NCBI GenBank assembly: GCA_947568835.1
Contig: OX387605.1
Coordinates: 7,630,418 to 7,694,417 of the forward strand
Reading direction: 5' to 3'
From: Protonemura montana
Lineage: Eukaryota > Arthropoda > Insecta > Plecoptera > Nemouridae
DNA: 64,000 nt
Shown here: positions 1 to 11,603 of the stretch, one piece after another
How the letters are laid out: every line of letters starts with the position of its first letter
How positions within the stretch are numbered: the first letter of the stretch is position 1
Notes under the pieces: model-generated
Told to the model about the DNA's origin: nothing
The model's database searches: none
The model's input: only the letters and a program-made list of their open reading frames with translations
Position numbers and translations under genes: made by a program

Positions 1-425
1 GAAAAATGTCTAGTGATACTTGCGTCAAGTTCGTCTCGATAGGTTTTAAGCCAGTTGACACGCTATGTTACTTTGTACAGCTTGTCAAGCAAATGTTGGT
101 ATAGTGTTATCTTTACTGAATACTGTGTCATAATCTAGTTGTAGTTATGTTGCTGATAGCTACCAATCAACTGAAGGTACACAAACAGCATTTAACTATA
201 AACGATGTTATCTGATATGACAATCTTCAAAAATAACATAGAATAGATACTAGTTAGTGCCATTAAACTGAGAAAAAAATTACATCCATATTTAAATACC
301 CCCCACCCTACCCGTTAAAATCACAACAACGTTGAGAGATTGCACACTAACAAAAAAAATATAAGTCAAATCATTCTTTTAGAGTGTACCAACCAGATTT
401 AGCAAACTGTGCCTCCCACCTGCAG

Positions 426-720
426 ATATCGTGAGAACGCTCAACGCATCTCTCGCATCTTCCGAGACCAGCCTCGAACGCCGCTCGAGACTGCGATTTT
501 CTGGACTGAGTACGTGATCCGACACAAAGGTGCAGTACACATGCGGTCAGGAGCGCTGGACCTGTCCTGGTATCAGTATTATCTGCTTGATGTGTTGGCC
601 GTGCTGGCAGGCGGTCTTCTTGTTACGTTGGCTGTGTTGAAGTACGTGCTCAAAGCGCTGTGTGGTTCGGTGTGCAAAAAGAAGCCAGTTGCAAAAGACA
701 GCAAGAAAAAAAAGAACTAA
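426..720 (+). CDS. UGT-A, last coding exon of a UDP-glycosyltransferase (5' part outside window)
   Basis: This is the C-terminal exon of a membrane-bound UDP-glycosyltransferase. It opens after a CTGCAG acceptor with a split codon that reads Y-R-E-N-A-Q in all eight copies of the array. It encodes about 97 residues. These include the conserved stretch around [19 protein letters not shown], a single transmembrane helix ([21 protein letters not shown]) and a basic cytosolic tail ending KKKN, which fits a KKxx ER-retrieval signal. The exon is 295 bases long, the same as in UGT-B, -C and -G. No other exon of this gene lies to its left in the window, so positions 1-425 are intron and the catalytic part must be upstream. 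The frame is open to a TAA stop. The family assignment is very secure; whether the whole gene works cannot be judged. Confidence 0.93.
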
Positions 721-836
721 AAAGCTACAACGGATTGAAAAAGTTCTGTAAATTGCTTTTGTAACGCTTTCGTGGGACTAATTGTGATCGTGGTCTGGTC
801 GTGGTTGTTCAAGGAACTCTTGGTGTTTTGTTGGAA

Positions 837-842
837 AATAAA
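837..842 (+). terminator. Poly(A) signal of UGT-A
   Basis: AATAAA lies 117 bases after the UGT-A stop codon. It follows a GT-rich stretch and is the first such hexamer downstream. Confidence 0.6.
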
Positions 843-1620
843 TATTGAAAATATGTGAAAGTTGGACACTAATAAGTTACTGCGTCATATAAGACTCTTA
901 ACACTCCACACAATGTACCTACCTCTAAAAAAAAAAAAATAATGTAATTTTCAAAAATAATAAAATTTACAACTAAATGTTTTGATTTTTTTTTAATAAA
1001 ATTATCAAAAAAAAATTACAAATTTAAAGTAAAAATGTACACCTATATTTTAAAAAATTTCCAAAAAATTTTCAAATTTTTTTTCAAAATATTTAAAAAT
1101 TAAATATTTTTTATAATAAATATATATAATAATATATAATATAAAATATAATATCATATAATATATAATATAATATATAAAAATAAAATCATAAAAAATA
1201 AAAAAAATTTAATATTTTTATCAAAAAATTAACTTTTAAAATTAAATGACAAAAAAATTGAGTTTTGTTAGAAAAGCAGAACTTATGTGTTAGTTAGTGG
1301 TTATCGATATAAAATTACATGTATCAACAATGATAATAAAAGTGCAGGATGTGAGGAAGGATTTGGAAAAAAATTTGGTCATGAGACATTTGGTATTAGA
1401 AGATATAGGTATGCCCTCAAGTGCAGGGGCGCGTGCGCCCCGGGCGCCCCAGGAATTTCTCAGCTTGGCAACTGGCCTAAAGTGGTTCAGGACATCCTTC
1501 TTGTGTTGCCTGCTTGTACTCTCCAGCTTGAGATCTTTCATTTCTAGACGTCTTTTATAATATTGCTTCCTGACTTTACACATATACTCATCATATATTT
1601 GAAGTAACTATCACTAGGCC
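843..1620. other. Intergenic spacer between UGT-A and UGT-B
   Basis: No gene is seen. Positions 900-1260 are extremely AT-rich, with runs of A, T and TATAATA. A GC island at 1426-1450 stands out: GGGGCGC and GCGCCCC form a perfect 7-bp stem around a 2-base loop at 1426-1441, followed by GGGCGCCC. The overlapping short open frames on both strands match nothing I recognise. Confidence 0.6.
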
Positions 1621-1632
1621 AGGATAGCTCTT

Positions 1633-1790
1633 GTATGGATATTGGATGACCAGCTCTTTTTTATCTTCTTATTAGATAACCAGCAGACAAGTAGATGATA
1701 ACATCTATATCAAATTTTGGCACAGTTTCAGACAACGTGATAGTAAGTCCAGAGTGAACTGTCCATCAAAGCCAGCAAGTCATCTCCAAG
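1633..1790 (+). promoter_or_regulatory. UGT-B promoter and noncoding first exon (class 1)
   Basis: This block resembles the segment at 6503-6676 upstream of UGT-C. Both have a TAT(T)GG(C)TGGAT-like stretch, then a TTATCTTCTTAT core, then CAGCANAC and a stretch ending in a consensus donor (CCAAG then GTAAGA here). I infer a core promoter and an untranslated exon ending at 1790. It would splice to the acceptor directly before the UGT-B ATG at 2602. No equivalent is seen upstream of UGT-D to -H. The transcription start is not placed. Confidence 0.45.
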
Positions 1791-2601
1791 GTAAGACAAT
1801 TATATATAATACCATGTATTTTATTTATTTGTTAATTCCAAATAATATCCATTATTTTTTAATAACCAAAGAACTGGTGGCAGTTTGTTTCCGTTAACCT
1901 GACACTTAAATTGCTCCTACTTAAAAGCGTTTGAAACCAGTTTAAGTCTTCCTGTTCATTCACGATAAGTGAATGAATAATAAGTGAAGTTCCTCTTGTA
2001 AGTTCCAATCCTTTGCGATCTGTATTACGAACATCATCATTATTATTCATTTCTATTATTATTTTATCTCTACTACTAGGTAAGTCATTGTTACAATCAT
2101 GTTCCTAATTTTTTATCTTTATGGCATATGTTCCTTAGCACTTAGGCTCACACAACTACTATGTAATTGAACGCAGCATTAAATTAATAAATAAAATAAA
2201 AGGTAACCATTCAGTCAATCGAGAATTGTCAGTCAAGTATTGCTAGATTCTTGCTTGAAATGTAAGCTCTTGTATTTTCTTAAATGTAGAGACCTTTAGA
2301 GACTATCTCATCAAGGCAACAGTGTGTTTCTTTTAATTTAACTTTTAATTTTTAGACTGGCTTTATTCGTTATTATTTCTTTTAATGGATAGAAAGTATT
2401 TATTTTTGCAACTTCTGTAAAAATATCGTCTAATGATATGAAACTTAAATATGTTAATGTAAATACCTACTTACAAAACTGAGTTTCAAAAAACTGTAAT
2501 CAAGAATTCACATGCATAAATCATTTAAATTAACTGATGTTTACTTATAGGAATCAGGATGTTATCTTTCTTAAAATTAAAGCGATATTTTTTTTCCCCA
2601 G

Positions 2602-5536
2602 ATGTCGGCTAAAATAGTGTTGCCAGCCTTAGTGCTGTTCTTACAGCTGTTAGCACACGGATCTCAAGGAGCTAAGATTTTGGCAGTATTCCCTTTCCCT
2701 GCTCCGAGTCATCTTGCGATTGGGACCGCTCTAGCAAAAGGGCTCGCTGCAAAGGGTCATGACGTTACTGTCATTGTACCTGCCAAGACTGAAAATCTAC
2801 CTCCCAACTACCGGGAAGTGGTAATAGGATTCTCATTCACCGACCTAGCAGGAGGTAGGAGTAGAACCAATGGCTACAGTTTGACTACTTTGGGTAGATT
2901 TAAAAAAAAAATCTCATTACAATTAGATGACATATTTTTAAGTGATTCACTGAAACAAAGCACAAAGATTTAATAGGTCAAAAAAAATTTTTTTTTCTTC
3001 CAGGACCAGCACCTGCCGACATGTATTTAATGGATGAAATGCCATTTTATGCAAAAATGCTGATGCTTTGGGGGATAGGAGGTGCTGTTTGCGAAGCCGT
3101 TCTCAACAAACCAAACATCCAAGAGTTCATCCACTCAAACAATGAAAAGTTTGATGTAATCATTTTGGAAGCATTCTTCAACGAATGTTTCATGGGTTTT
3201 TCTCATAAATTCCAAGCTCCCATTGTCCAAATCTGCCCGTTCGGAGGCACAGAATGGATGACTGCTTCCGTAGGAGGTCCACATAATTACGCATACATGC
3301 CAGACTTCAACACCAACTACAACCAACACATGACATTCTTCCAACGAGTTCATAACACAGTACTAGGCCTCTTTGTCAAGTTCGGCCGAGCCATCTACTA
3401 TCTCCCAAAACAAAACGAGCTAATGCAGAAGAGTTTTGCTGGGACTGGGCCTGGACCTCTCCCTCACCTGACAGAACTAGATTCTAACACATCCTTGATT
3501 TTGATGAACCAACATTTGAGTTTGGGTTATCCTAGGCCACTTATGCCAAATGCTGTTGACGTTGGAGGACTACACATAAAGCCTCCAAAGAAGCTGCCAA
3601 AGGTAACAATTTCAGAACAAATGAATCAAGGAAAGATACGAAGCCTATAGATACTTGGAAATAAAAAGAATGTGCTCTTGTAGGATCTCCAAAACTTCCT
3701 CGACTCGGCAAAGGAGGGCGTTGTCTACTTCAGCATGGGCTCCAACTTAAAGAGCGCAGATTTACCGGCGGCAAAAAGAGACGCGTTGCTGAAAGCATTT
3801 TCCAAACTAAAGATGAAAGTTCTGTGGAAGTGGGAAGACGATGTTTTGCCAGGGCAGCCAAAGAACGTCAAGCTGGGAAAGTGGCTTCCTCAGTCTGATT
3901 TGCTAGGTGAGAGAAGTTTTAAAGATACAGTTTTAAAAACTTTGCATGCATGCAACAATTAGATGTGTCAAGGCTTGAAACTGAAACTGACTAACTGTTG
4001 TTAAGTTTAAAAGAATTATTATTGGCTTTTTTAAACTTGTAAGCTATTTGGTAATTTGGGGCCCGACTTTCATATGATTCATTTGAATTTTAGCTCACCC
4101 GAACGTAAAGGTGTTCATTACGCATGGAGGCCTGCTGAGCACGCAGGAGTCAGTCTATCACGGAGTCCCCGTTGTCACAATCCCCATCTTCGGTGACCAG
4201 AGAATGAATGCAAAGGCAGCAGTTTTAGCCGGTTACGGCTATTTCCTCGATTTCCATTTGCTGGAGGATGACAAACTCATTCTTGAAGCAATCAACACGG
4301 TCACCACCGATACCAAGTTAGTAAAAAATTGACCTTCGAAGATTTGTGAAATAAGTCAGATTTGTCAGCCAACTAAGAGGGAACCTTTCTTATTTTTATT
4401 TTATTTATTTGTTCATTTAAAACACAGGACAATTGCATAGTAACTGTATAGGTTCCGTCAGTTGTCTCGACTAGATGAACAGTAATATTTGCATAAGATG
4501 TATATATATATTTTTGATGATTACAGTTATATTAGATGGTAAGATAGGATAGCTGGTATAGATTAGTTAGTTGATTATAGTTTGATGATTAACCTTAGTT
4601 AGAGCGAGAAGGAAAATTGTGGGCAAAGGATCTAAGGCTCTTTCTGTGTTTATCTTAGGGGAAAACATGATTTTGTCCAAAATTTTAGTGAAAAACCAAC
4701 TACTTCTATTTCCTATTAAAACCTGACAAATAATGGGAAAATAATAGGCATACAAAAAAAAAAAAAGATAAGGTACAATTATTAACAGGCAAAAAATGCC
4801 ACAGAGACGCTTTTCTCATCAATATTTGCTTCTCACCACTTGAAGTGTGTAACTATAAATTATAATCGATTTCAAGCCAGCTAGAACGTTGTTGAACGAA
4901 GATAGGCAAGGTGCATCTTAATCTTAATTAAGACATTATCTGTTGCTGTTATGTTGCTGATAACTGACAACTGGTTGATATCAGAAACTTTTAAATTTTA
5001 TTTAATATTTAATAATGCATTGGCAATCTTCAAAATAATTTAGAGCAGATAACGTCAGACATCTGAACATAAGCTTACAATACAATAAATCCCCCGCCCC
5101 CTCTCAAACAAAGCATTTACCAAGGCCTGAAAGGAAGGAACAAATCAAACTTCAATGCATTGGCTTTCAAAAATATCAGGAGTAAGCGCCATGATTCTCG
5201 TGTGCATTCCACTTAGCTTACCTTTTGTCTTACTCACACAGATATCGTGAGAGTGCCCAGAAAATCTCTCGCATCTTCCGAGACCAGCCGCGAACTCCGC
5301 TGGACACAGCAGTCTTCTGGACTGAGTACGTGATCCGACACAAGGGTGCAGCACACATGCGGTCAGGAGCGTTAGACCTGACCTGGTATCAGTATTATCT
5401 GCTCGACGTGTTGGCCGTACTGGCAGGCGGTCTCCTTGTTACATTGGCTGTGTTGACGTGCATGCTCAAAGCTCTGTGTGGTTTGGTGTGCAAAAAGAAG
5501 AAAGCTACAAAAGACAGCAAGAAGAAGAAGAATTAA
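2602..5536 (+). CDS. UGT-B, UDP-glycosyltransferase
   Basis: UDP-glycosyltransferase that would transfer sugar from UDP-sugar to small lipophilic acceptors at the ER membrane. Coding exons are 2602-2854, 3004-3602, 3684-3906, 4094-4316 and 5242-5536, all with GT-AG borders, giving 530 aa. Residues 1-23 form a signal peptide ending [12 protein letters not shown] follows, with the histidine at the position of the family's catalytic base. Exon 3 carries the N-terminal part of the donor-binding half ([13 protein letters not shown]). Exon 4 carries the UGT signature, from VFITHGG through GDQ. Exon 5 gives the membrane anchor and a tail ending KKKN. The ATG follows the TTTCCCCAG acceptor at once, so translation starts at the first base of this exon and the preceding exon is noncoding. 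Intron 4, at 925 bases, is the longest. Confidence 0.93.
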
Positions 5537-5677
5537 AAAACTATTAGAAATTTGTGTGCACTTTGCAAATTTCTTTTCCTTTAGATCCATTCATCTCAAA
5601 TTGAAATTATGATTGAAATTTTATTGGAATGTTAAATTTCTTGTGGGCTGGAGGTGTGCTTACATTGTTTCGTTGAA

Positions 5678-5683
5678 AATAAA
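5678..5683 (+). terminator. Poly(A) signal of UGT-B
   Basis: AATAAA lies about 140 bases after the UGT-B stop, in a context (GTTGAAAATAAATTG) similar to that downstream of UGT-A. Confidence 0.55.
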
Positions 5684-6502
5684 TTGCAAAAAAAATATGC
5701 TAGCTGACAACTCTTTCATTGCTGCAACTTATACGTACGGTCACATTTTACAATGATAAACCAAATATACGCCATTTATGCTATGCAATAAATAGTAATT
5801 AGATGGAAAATAAATTTAAAAGTGAATCAGTATTTGCAAATTATTGTTTGCATGGGGAGGAGACTGGCAAACAGAGTCTATCAGCTAAGAAATATTGAGG
5901 ATGCAAGCAACAAAAAGTAGCTGTGCGTTGCTACTTGCTAGTAAACCACCACAACCTTCCGATTATAGTGATTAGGACCTCGCAATTCCAAGATTACATG
6001 GTCAACATTAGACCAAGGTTCAATAAAGTTCCTGTTAACTGAGACAAAACAAAAAAATCTAGACACAAAGCCAATTAAAAAAAAATGCTTTTGTCTGTAC
6101 TATTACTACAGCTTTCAATTAGGGTGTGGTTCACCAGTACCTATAAATGGGTGTACGGCCAATAAATCGGGAGTTTCAAACAATATCTTGGGGAGCTCGC
6201 TCACGGGTTTACTTGACCTGCAGTTCAGCGGAGCTTGAAGCGTATCGGGCGAATGAGTGGGTGCTGGTTGCGATGGAAGTCATCATAACATGTAATATGT
6301 CAAAATAACATGGATTTGTTAAATATGTGACAGTAAACGTATTATTATTATTATTAAAAGTGCAGTTGAACCGTAGACAGTGTTGGCAATCATTTGTGTA
6401 ACCCTGTGAAGAAGTCCTAGACAGAAAGATCCCCAGGTGACAATGCACATCTCAATCAGCTAAGTGAGGTGTCCCAAAATTTGAGATCTCAATATCATGA
6501 CT
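5684..6502. other. Intergenic spacer between UGT-B and UGT-C
   Basis: No gene is seen. There is a short ATT trinucleotide run near 6340-6355. The remaining short open frames show no family resemblance. Confidence 0.5.
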
Positions 6503-6676
6503 GTATTGGCTGGATAATGCGCTTTTAATTATCTTCTTATCAGCACACACTTAGAGACAACATAGTTGACACAAAATCAAATTTTGATTATTTTTTACAG
6601 ATTTGTTAGATTTTACTTGATGATATGATAGTAGGCAGTGTGATCTCTTCACTTCAGCTAGCAAGACGTTGAGAAA
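6503..6676 (+). promoter_or_regulatory. UGT-C promoter and noncoding first exon (class 1)
   Basis: Counterpart of the block at 1633-1790: TATTGGCTGGATAATG, then TTATCTTCTTATCAGCACAC, then a divergent leader ending GAGAAA before a GTAAGT donor. It is inferred to be the promoter plus an untranslated exon that splices to the acceptor directly before the ATG at 7256. Confidence 0.45.
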
Positions 6677-7255
6677 GTAAGTTATTTTTAGGAATCTAAC
6701 TTTGCTTGAGTTGGGACCAAGCAAAAATTAAATACATTGGATACCTTATTCACTCCTTATTTTAAGACAGGAATTGCATATTCTTGTAATTTGAATATTT
6801 TGAGAACACTCTAGGCTAGAGATGGTTTCCAATTAACACTATGGAAATGAATAAGGACATATGCTTATTAAATAGATAAAAACTAAGATGTTTTTCCAAA
6901 ACAACAGGGGAAGCGTTGGAAAAATCTGTCAAATAATTGTTGGATACTATCAGAACCGTGGCCCGTTTAAATGTATAACATAAATTGTAGACAATGATCC
7001 ATCAAAGACACATTTTGTTAATCACTTAAAATTGAGAATTGCATTTGTGTGCTCATTTATAATCACACGAAGGAAGTTGCACAAATAATTTACAACCAAT
7101 TGAAAAGCCACCAATTGAAAAGTGCATCTAAATATTATTTTTAGGGAGAATTGTGGGACGCAAGTTCAATCCTGCTTCAAGTGAACTTCAAAGATAAGTA
7201 CTCGACATATGTCAAAACTTACTACAAATATAAAATGGGGTTGTAATGTCAACAG

Positions 7256-10200
7256 ATGTCGACCTGCGTAGCTTTGCCAGCCCTGGTGTTGTTCCTGGCA
7301 CTGTTAGCCCAAGTGTCTGATGGGGCAAAAATCCTGGCCATATTCCCTTTCCCTGCTCCAAGTCATCAAGCGATTGGGACCGCTCTGGCCAAAGGGCTCG
7401 CTGCAAAGGGTCATGAGGTCACTGTCATTGTGCCAAGCAAGACTGAAAATCTACCTCCCAACTACCAGGAAGTGGTTATTGGATTTGATTTCAACGATCT
7501 GACTGGAGGTAGCCCAAGAAAAATTAGCTACAAATTAATTTCCTTTTCTGTTATGAAAATTGTTAACGAAAAGGAATAATTTTTAGCACACTGCACAATA
7601 TAAAATGTGTGTATAATATGTGTACAAAGTATGTCAGACACATTGACAAAAACTATTTCAACTGGGTTTTGAATGCTAGGTGAAGAACAACTAAATTTCC
7701 TAACGTTTCGTAACTTGTACCTGTTACTTTTTCAAGGGTAAGAGCAGTCCTGAAAAATTTCCGATAACAAAAGAACCACAAAAAATTATAACAATTTCCT
7801 AGTTCAAGAATCCTAAATGCATCTAATAAACACTGTACGGATTTTACGTCGAGATGATAAGAAATTCACTAGAAAAGTCAAAGCAATAGAAATTAAAAAA
7901 CAGCCCAATAACTTCAATAGAGATGATAGTTTTCAACTAGATAGAGCACGGGGAACAATTTTCAACAGAAAAATGGAATAGAGAGTATCAGTGAGGAGGT
8001 AGGAGAAGTCAGCACAAAGGATCCAGAAGAAAATATTTGGATAGGTAGATTAAGAAATAAACGTAATCAATAAGGAAATTTTGATTTTATCATATAACGT
8101 AAGGGCAACCTTGAAAAAATGGCGTTTTTGAGTTATTGACCCTGATTATTTTAATAAGATGCATTTAGGGTGCTTGAACTAGGTAATTGTTATTTTTTGT
8201 GGTTTTTTTGTTATCGGAAAATTGTCAGGACTGCTTTAACCCTTGATAAAGTAACAGGTACAAGTTACAAAACGTTGGGAAATTTAGTTATTCTTCACTA
8301 GTTGTTCATTCAAAACCCAGTTCAAATAGTTTTTGTCAAAACTAGTTTTACAGTTAGATCAAGTAGATATAAGTCTTAAAACAATTATGTCAGACACATA
8401 CTCACACATCACATTTTCTTTTCAGGGCGCAAACCTAAAAACATGTTTTTAATGAGTGAAATGCCATTCTATGCAAAAATGCTTAGGCTTTGGGGTGCAG
8501 GAAGTGGAGTCTGTGACCTAGTCTTGAACAAGCCGCACATCCAAGAGTTCATCCACTCAAAAGACAAAGAGTTTGATGTCATAATTGTAGAAGCATTCTT
8601 CAACGAATGCTTCATGGGCTTTTCTCACACGTTCCAAGCTCCAATTGTTCAGATTTGCCCGTTTGGAGGCACAGAATGGCAGACTGCATCTGTCGGAGGT
8701 CCACACAACTACGCATACATGCCTGGCATATTCTCTAGGTACCACCAGCAAAATATGTCGTTTTTCCAACGGGTCCAAAATACAGTAATCAGCCTCATTG
8801 GCAAGTTTGGCCGAGCCATTTACTATATCCCAAAACAAAATGAATTTATGCAGAAGGGTTTTGCTGGGACGGGACCTGGACCACTACCTCACCTAGCTGA
8901 TCTTGAGTCCAAAACATCCCTAGTTTTGATGAACCAGCACTTGAGTTTGGGATATCCTAAACCACTCATGCCAAATGCTGTTGAGGTAGGAGGTCTTCAG
9001 ATCAAACCTCCAAAGAAGCTGCCAAGGGTAAAAATGATCAATGATCACATCAAAACTATGATTTAAAATTTTCGATAAGACAGTAAGAATCAATCAATTT
9101 AAAAAATATGTTTTTGTTTGCAGGACCTCCAGGACTTTCTTGACTCGGCAAAGGATGGTGTTGTCTACTTCAGCATGGGCTCAAATCTAAAAAGCACCGA
9201 TTTGCCAGCGAAAAAAAGAGACGCGTTGCTCCGAGCATTCTCCAAACTCAAGATGAAAGTTCTGTGGAAATGGGAGGATGATGTTTTGCCAGGGCAGCCA
9301 AAGAATGTCAAGCTGTCAAAGTGGTTCCCCCAATCTGACTTGCTTGGTACGAGAAAGCACTTACTAATGTCTGATTTAAAAAATTCAGTGTTACATGCCG
9401 ATAAAGGAAAAATTTCTCGTTTCTACTTATTTTCTCAATCTTACTCCTTTGCTATTCGTTTGTAACTTAGTTCAAAACCATAGTCACCCAATCAAGTTCG
9501 CTTGTGTCAGATCAGGGTATCGGTCATGTAAGCTGGAGCAAGAACAGGTAACTCTGCTCTGAGATATTCCACTTTGATCTGGTAAGCAATCATGCAACTT
9601 TTTTGCAAGAGATCACAAATTTTATCTTCGTGGTAAACAAATGTGATAACGAACGTGATCGCTACCCTGTCTACCGAAATACCGTTTGTGATCCCTAATG
9701 AAAAAGTTACATGATCGCTGCTCTGCTCTGAACAAACGAAATTCTTACACAGCCAAATACTGCTGATATTTAAACCGTTTTTTTGTGGGAATTTAGCTGC
9801 AGTGTTTTGAAAGAGATTCTCTTTCTCATTTTTTTCATTATTCGAAATATTTGTGAATTAAAGCAAATTTAGCTGGTTAAAATTGTACCTAACATAATGT
9901 AAGCAAGAATTAAAAGGCATTAGTTCATTTGGCTATTAGTGTGGTAATGCTCAACTTGTTTTGAGACTTTTGAGTATGTTTGTTTGATTTGGATCTTCCG
10001 GTAGTTACTAATACATTGTGATAACAATGCTAGCAGAATACCTCTAACAAAGATAAATTTCAGCTCACCCCAACGTGAAGGTGTTCATTACGCACGGAGG
10101 CCTACTTAGCACTCAGGAGTCTGTCTATCATGGGGTCCCCATTATTGGAATCCCAATCTTCGGTGACCAAGGGATGAACACCGATGCTGCAGTTACAGCT

Positions 10201-11030
10201 GGATATGGCTACTTCCTTGACTTTCAATTGCTAGAAAATGACGAGATAATTTTAGAGGCTATTAACGCTGTCACCATTAAACCCAAGTAAGCGGGAGACA
10301 AGCTTACTGGAAGTGAAACGAGTCCTAAGGTTGACAAAAAAATAATGTGATTTTTCTGAAAAATTAAATACTAAGTATAAATATATATATACTTAGTATA
10401 AATACTAAGTATAGTACTAAGTACTAATACTTTATTAATAAGTACTAAAATACCCAAAAGATTAAGAAAATTTTCATTCAAAATGATAAGTATGCCTTAT
10501 TCAAAGACTTACGGTCAAAAGGCTTTTAGGGGAAGAGGATAGACAGAAATGCGACATACTTACATTGAAATAGCTGAAAATATAGCTGAAAATATGTCAT
10601 AAAATGGTGATTGGTCAACATTGAACTTCAGGAGGATGTCCTTTCTTCTTATAACTTCCCCAGTTAACTATCATATTTCAGTGCTCAACAGGTAGATTCT
10701 AATCACATGCAACAAATACCGTCTTACTCTTGCAGATATCGTGAGAACGCCCAACGCATCTCTCGCATTTTTCGAGACCAGCCGCAGTCTCCGCTGGACA
10801 CGGCAGTCTTCTGGACAGAGTACGTGATCCGACACAAAGGTGCAGCACACATGCGGTCAGGAGCGTTGGACCTGGCCTGGTATCAGTATTATCTGCTCGA
10901 CGTGTTGGCTGTGCTGGCAGGCGGTCTCCTTGTTACGTTAGCAGTGTTGACTTGCGTGCTCAAAGCTCTGTGTTGCTTAGTGTTCAAGAAGAAAGCAGCG
11001 CTGGACGATAGAAATAAAAAGAATTACTGA
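7256..11030 (+). CDS. UGT-C, UDP-glycosyltransferase
   Basis: Complete UGT of 531 aa. Exons are 7256-7508, 8426-9027, 9124-9346, 10064-10286 and 10736-11030. As in UGT-B, the ATG is the first codon after an acceptor (TCAACAG). The signal peptide ends near QVSDG, before [14 protein letters not shown]. Exon 2 has one codon more than in UGT-B, near GIFSRYHQQN, inside the acceptor-binding half. Exon 3 has K-W-F-P where the others have K-W-L-P. Exon 4 keeps the full signature with two changes in the loop after it (GDQGMNTDAAV). The tail ends NKKNY, still a KKxx signal. Intron 1 is enlarged to 917 bases by an inverted-repeat element (7644-8338). The last 40 bases of intron 3 are nearly identical to those of UGT-D. 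Confidence 0.93.
7644..8338. mobile_element. Inverted-repeat element with a Penelope-like endonuclease remnant, in UGT-C intron 1
   Basis: Arms of about 180 bases (7644-7825 and 8158-8338) are inverted copies of each other, starting TGACAAAAACTATTT. The interior (about 7835-7981, + strand) is open to a TAG and reads AIEIKKQPNNFNRDDSFQL, which resembles the end of the GIY-YIG endonuclease domain of Penelope-like retroelements. In each arm, GTAACAGGTACAAGTTAC forms a stem-loop next to CTTGA(T/A)AAA and (G/C)AAAC. This is reminiscent of the hammerhead ribozymes known in Penelope terminal repeats, but is degenerate. The 13-base word ATGTCAGACACAT lies just left of the element (from about 7631) and again before exon 2 (about 8388). 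Reverse transcriptase is absent, so the copy is dead. The Penelope call rests on a short motif read by eye. Confidence 0.55.
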
Positions 11031-11043
11031 TTAGTGATTACCA

Positions 11044-11049
11044 AATAAA
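11044..11049 (+). terminator. Possible poly(A) signal of UGT-C
   Basis: AATAAA begins only 14 bases after the stop codon. It would give a very short 3' UTR, so a later signal may be used instead. Confidence 0.3.
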
Positions 11050-11409
11050 ATACACCATTTTGCAAATTAGGTAATCTCAAGTAGGTGGTTTTTAAATTTT
11101 GGTGTCCTATTTCTCAGGTAAACAATTTTAAATACATATGTGTATGTTCCTGACTAAATTAAAAACAGACTATGAAAACCTTTTCAACTGTTATTTTTTT
11201 GACCATGCACTACATTAAGTAACAAGCATAAAATCAGATGTTGGGTGCGATATTATTTGGACTAAAAAAATATGCTTTGAATTTCTAATCATATCAAGCC
11301 AAATAACCCTGAGGCCATTTATATTGCTGGCAAGAAGCAGTGTTTTCACACTTGAAAGGCACATGCTGATTAGAAGAGATGAATGGAATGATCAATGATT
11401 GTGAGACTA

Positions 11410-11460
11410 CGACCTTCACAATATTAAACTCCTCCTATGTTCTTGTCACATGGGATAAAA
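11410..11460 (+). promoter_or_regulatory. Conserved upstream module of UGT-D (class 2)
   Basis: CGACCTTCACAAT at 11410-11422 is followed about 23 bases later by GTCACATGGGATAAAA at 11445-11460. The same pair, in the same order and spacing, lies upstream of UGT-F and UGT-G, and more weakly UGT-E. The first word contains a nuclear-receptor-like half-site (GAAGGTC on the other strand). The second joins an E-box-like CACATG and a GATA word. An initiator-like TCAGTC lies at 11570-11575, about 30 bases before the ATG. Function is inferred from conservation among paralogues only. Confidence 0.45.
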
Positions 11461-11603
11461 CTGTCCTGTCAGGTACCTACTGCATGAAAAGCATTACACT
11501 GCTGGATAGCTAGTGCATTGGTTATGATTTAAAGATAAGGAGTTCATTGCAACAATTCTAGTTTTGAAATCAGTCGTGGATTCACGAGCTGCATAGCTAC
11601 ATT

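Noticed and set aside
1426..1450. GC-rich hairpin as a terminator or regulatory RNA
   Set aside because: Only one copy is visible, it is far from any gene end, and eukaryotic genes do not need such a terminator; kept only as a note in the spacer.
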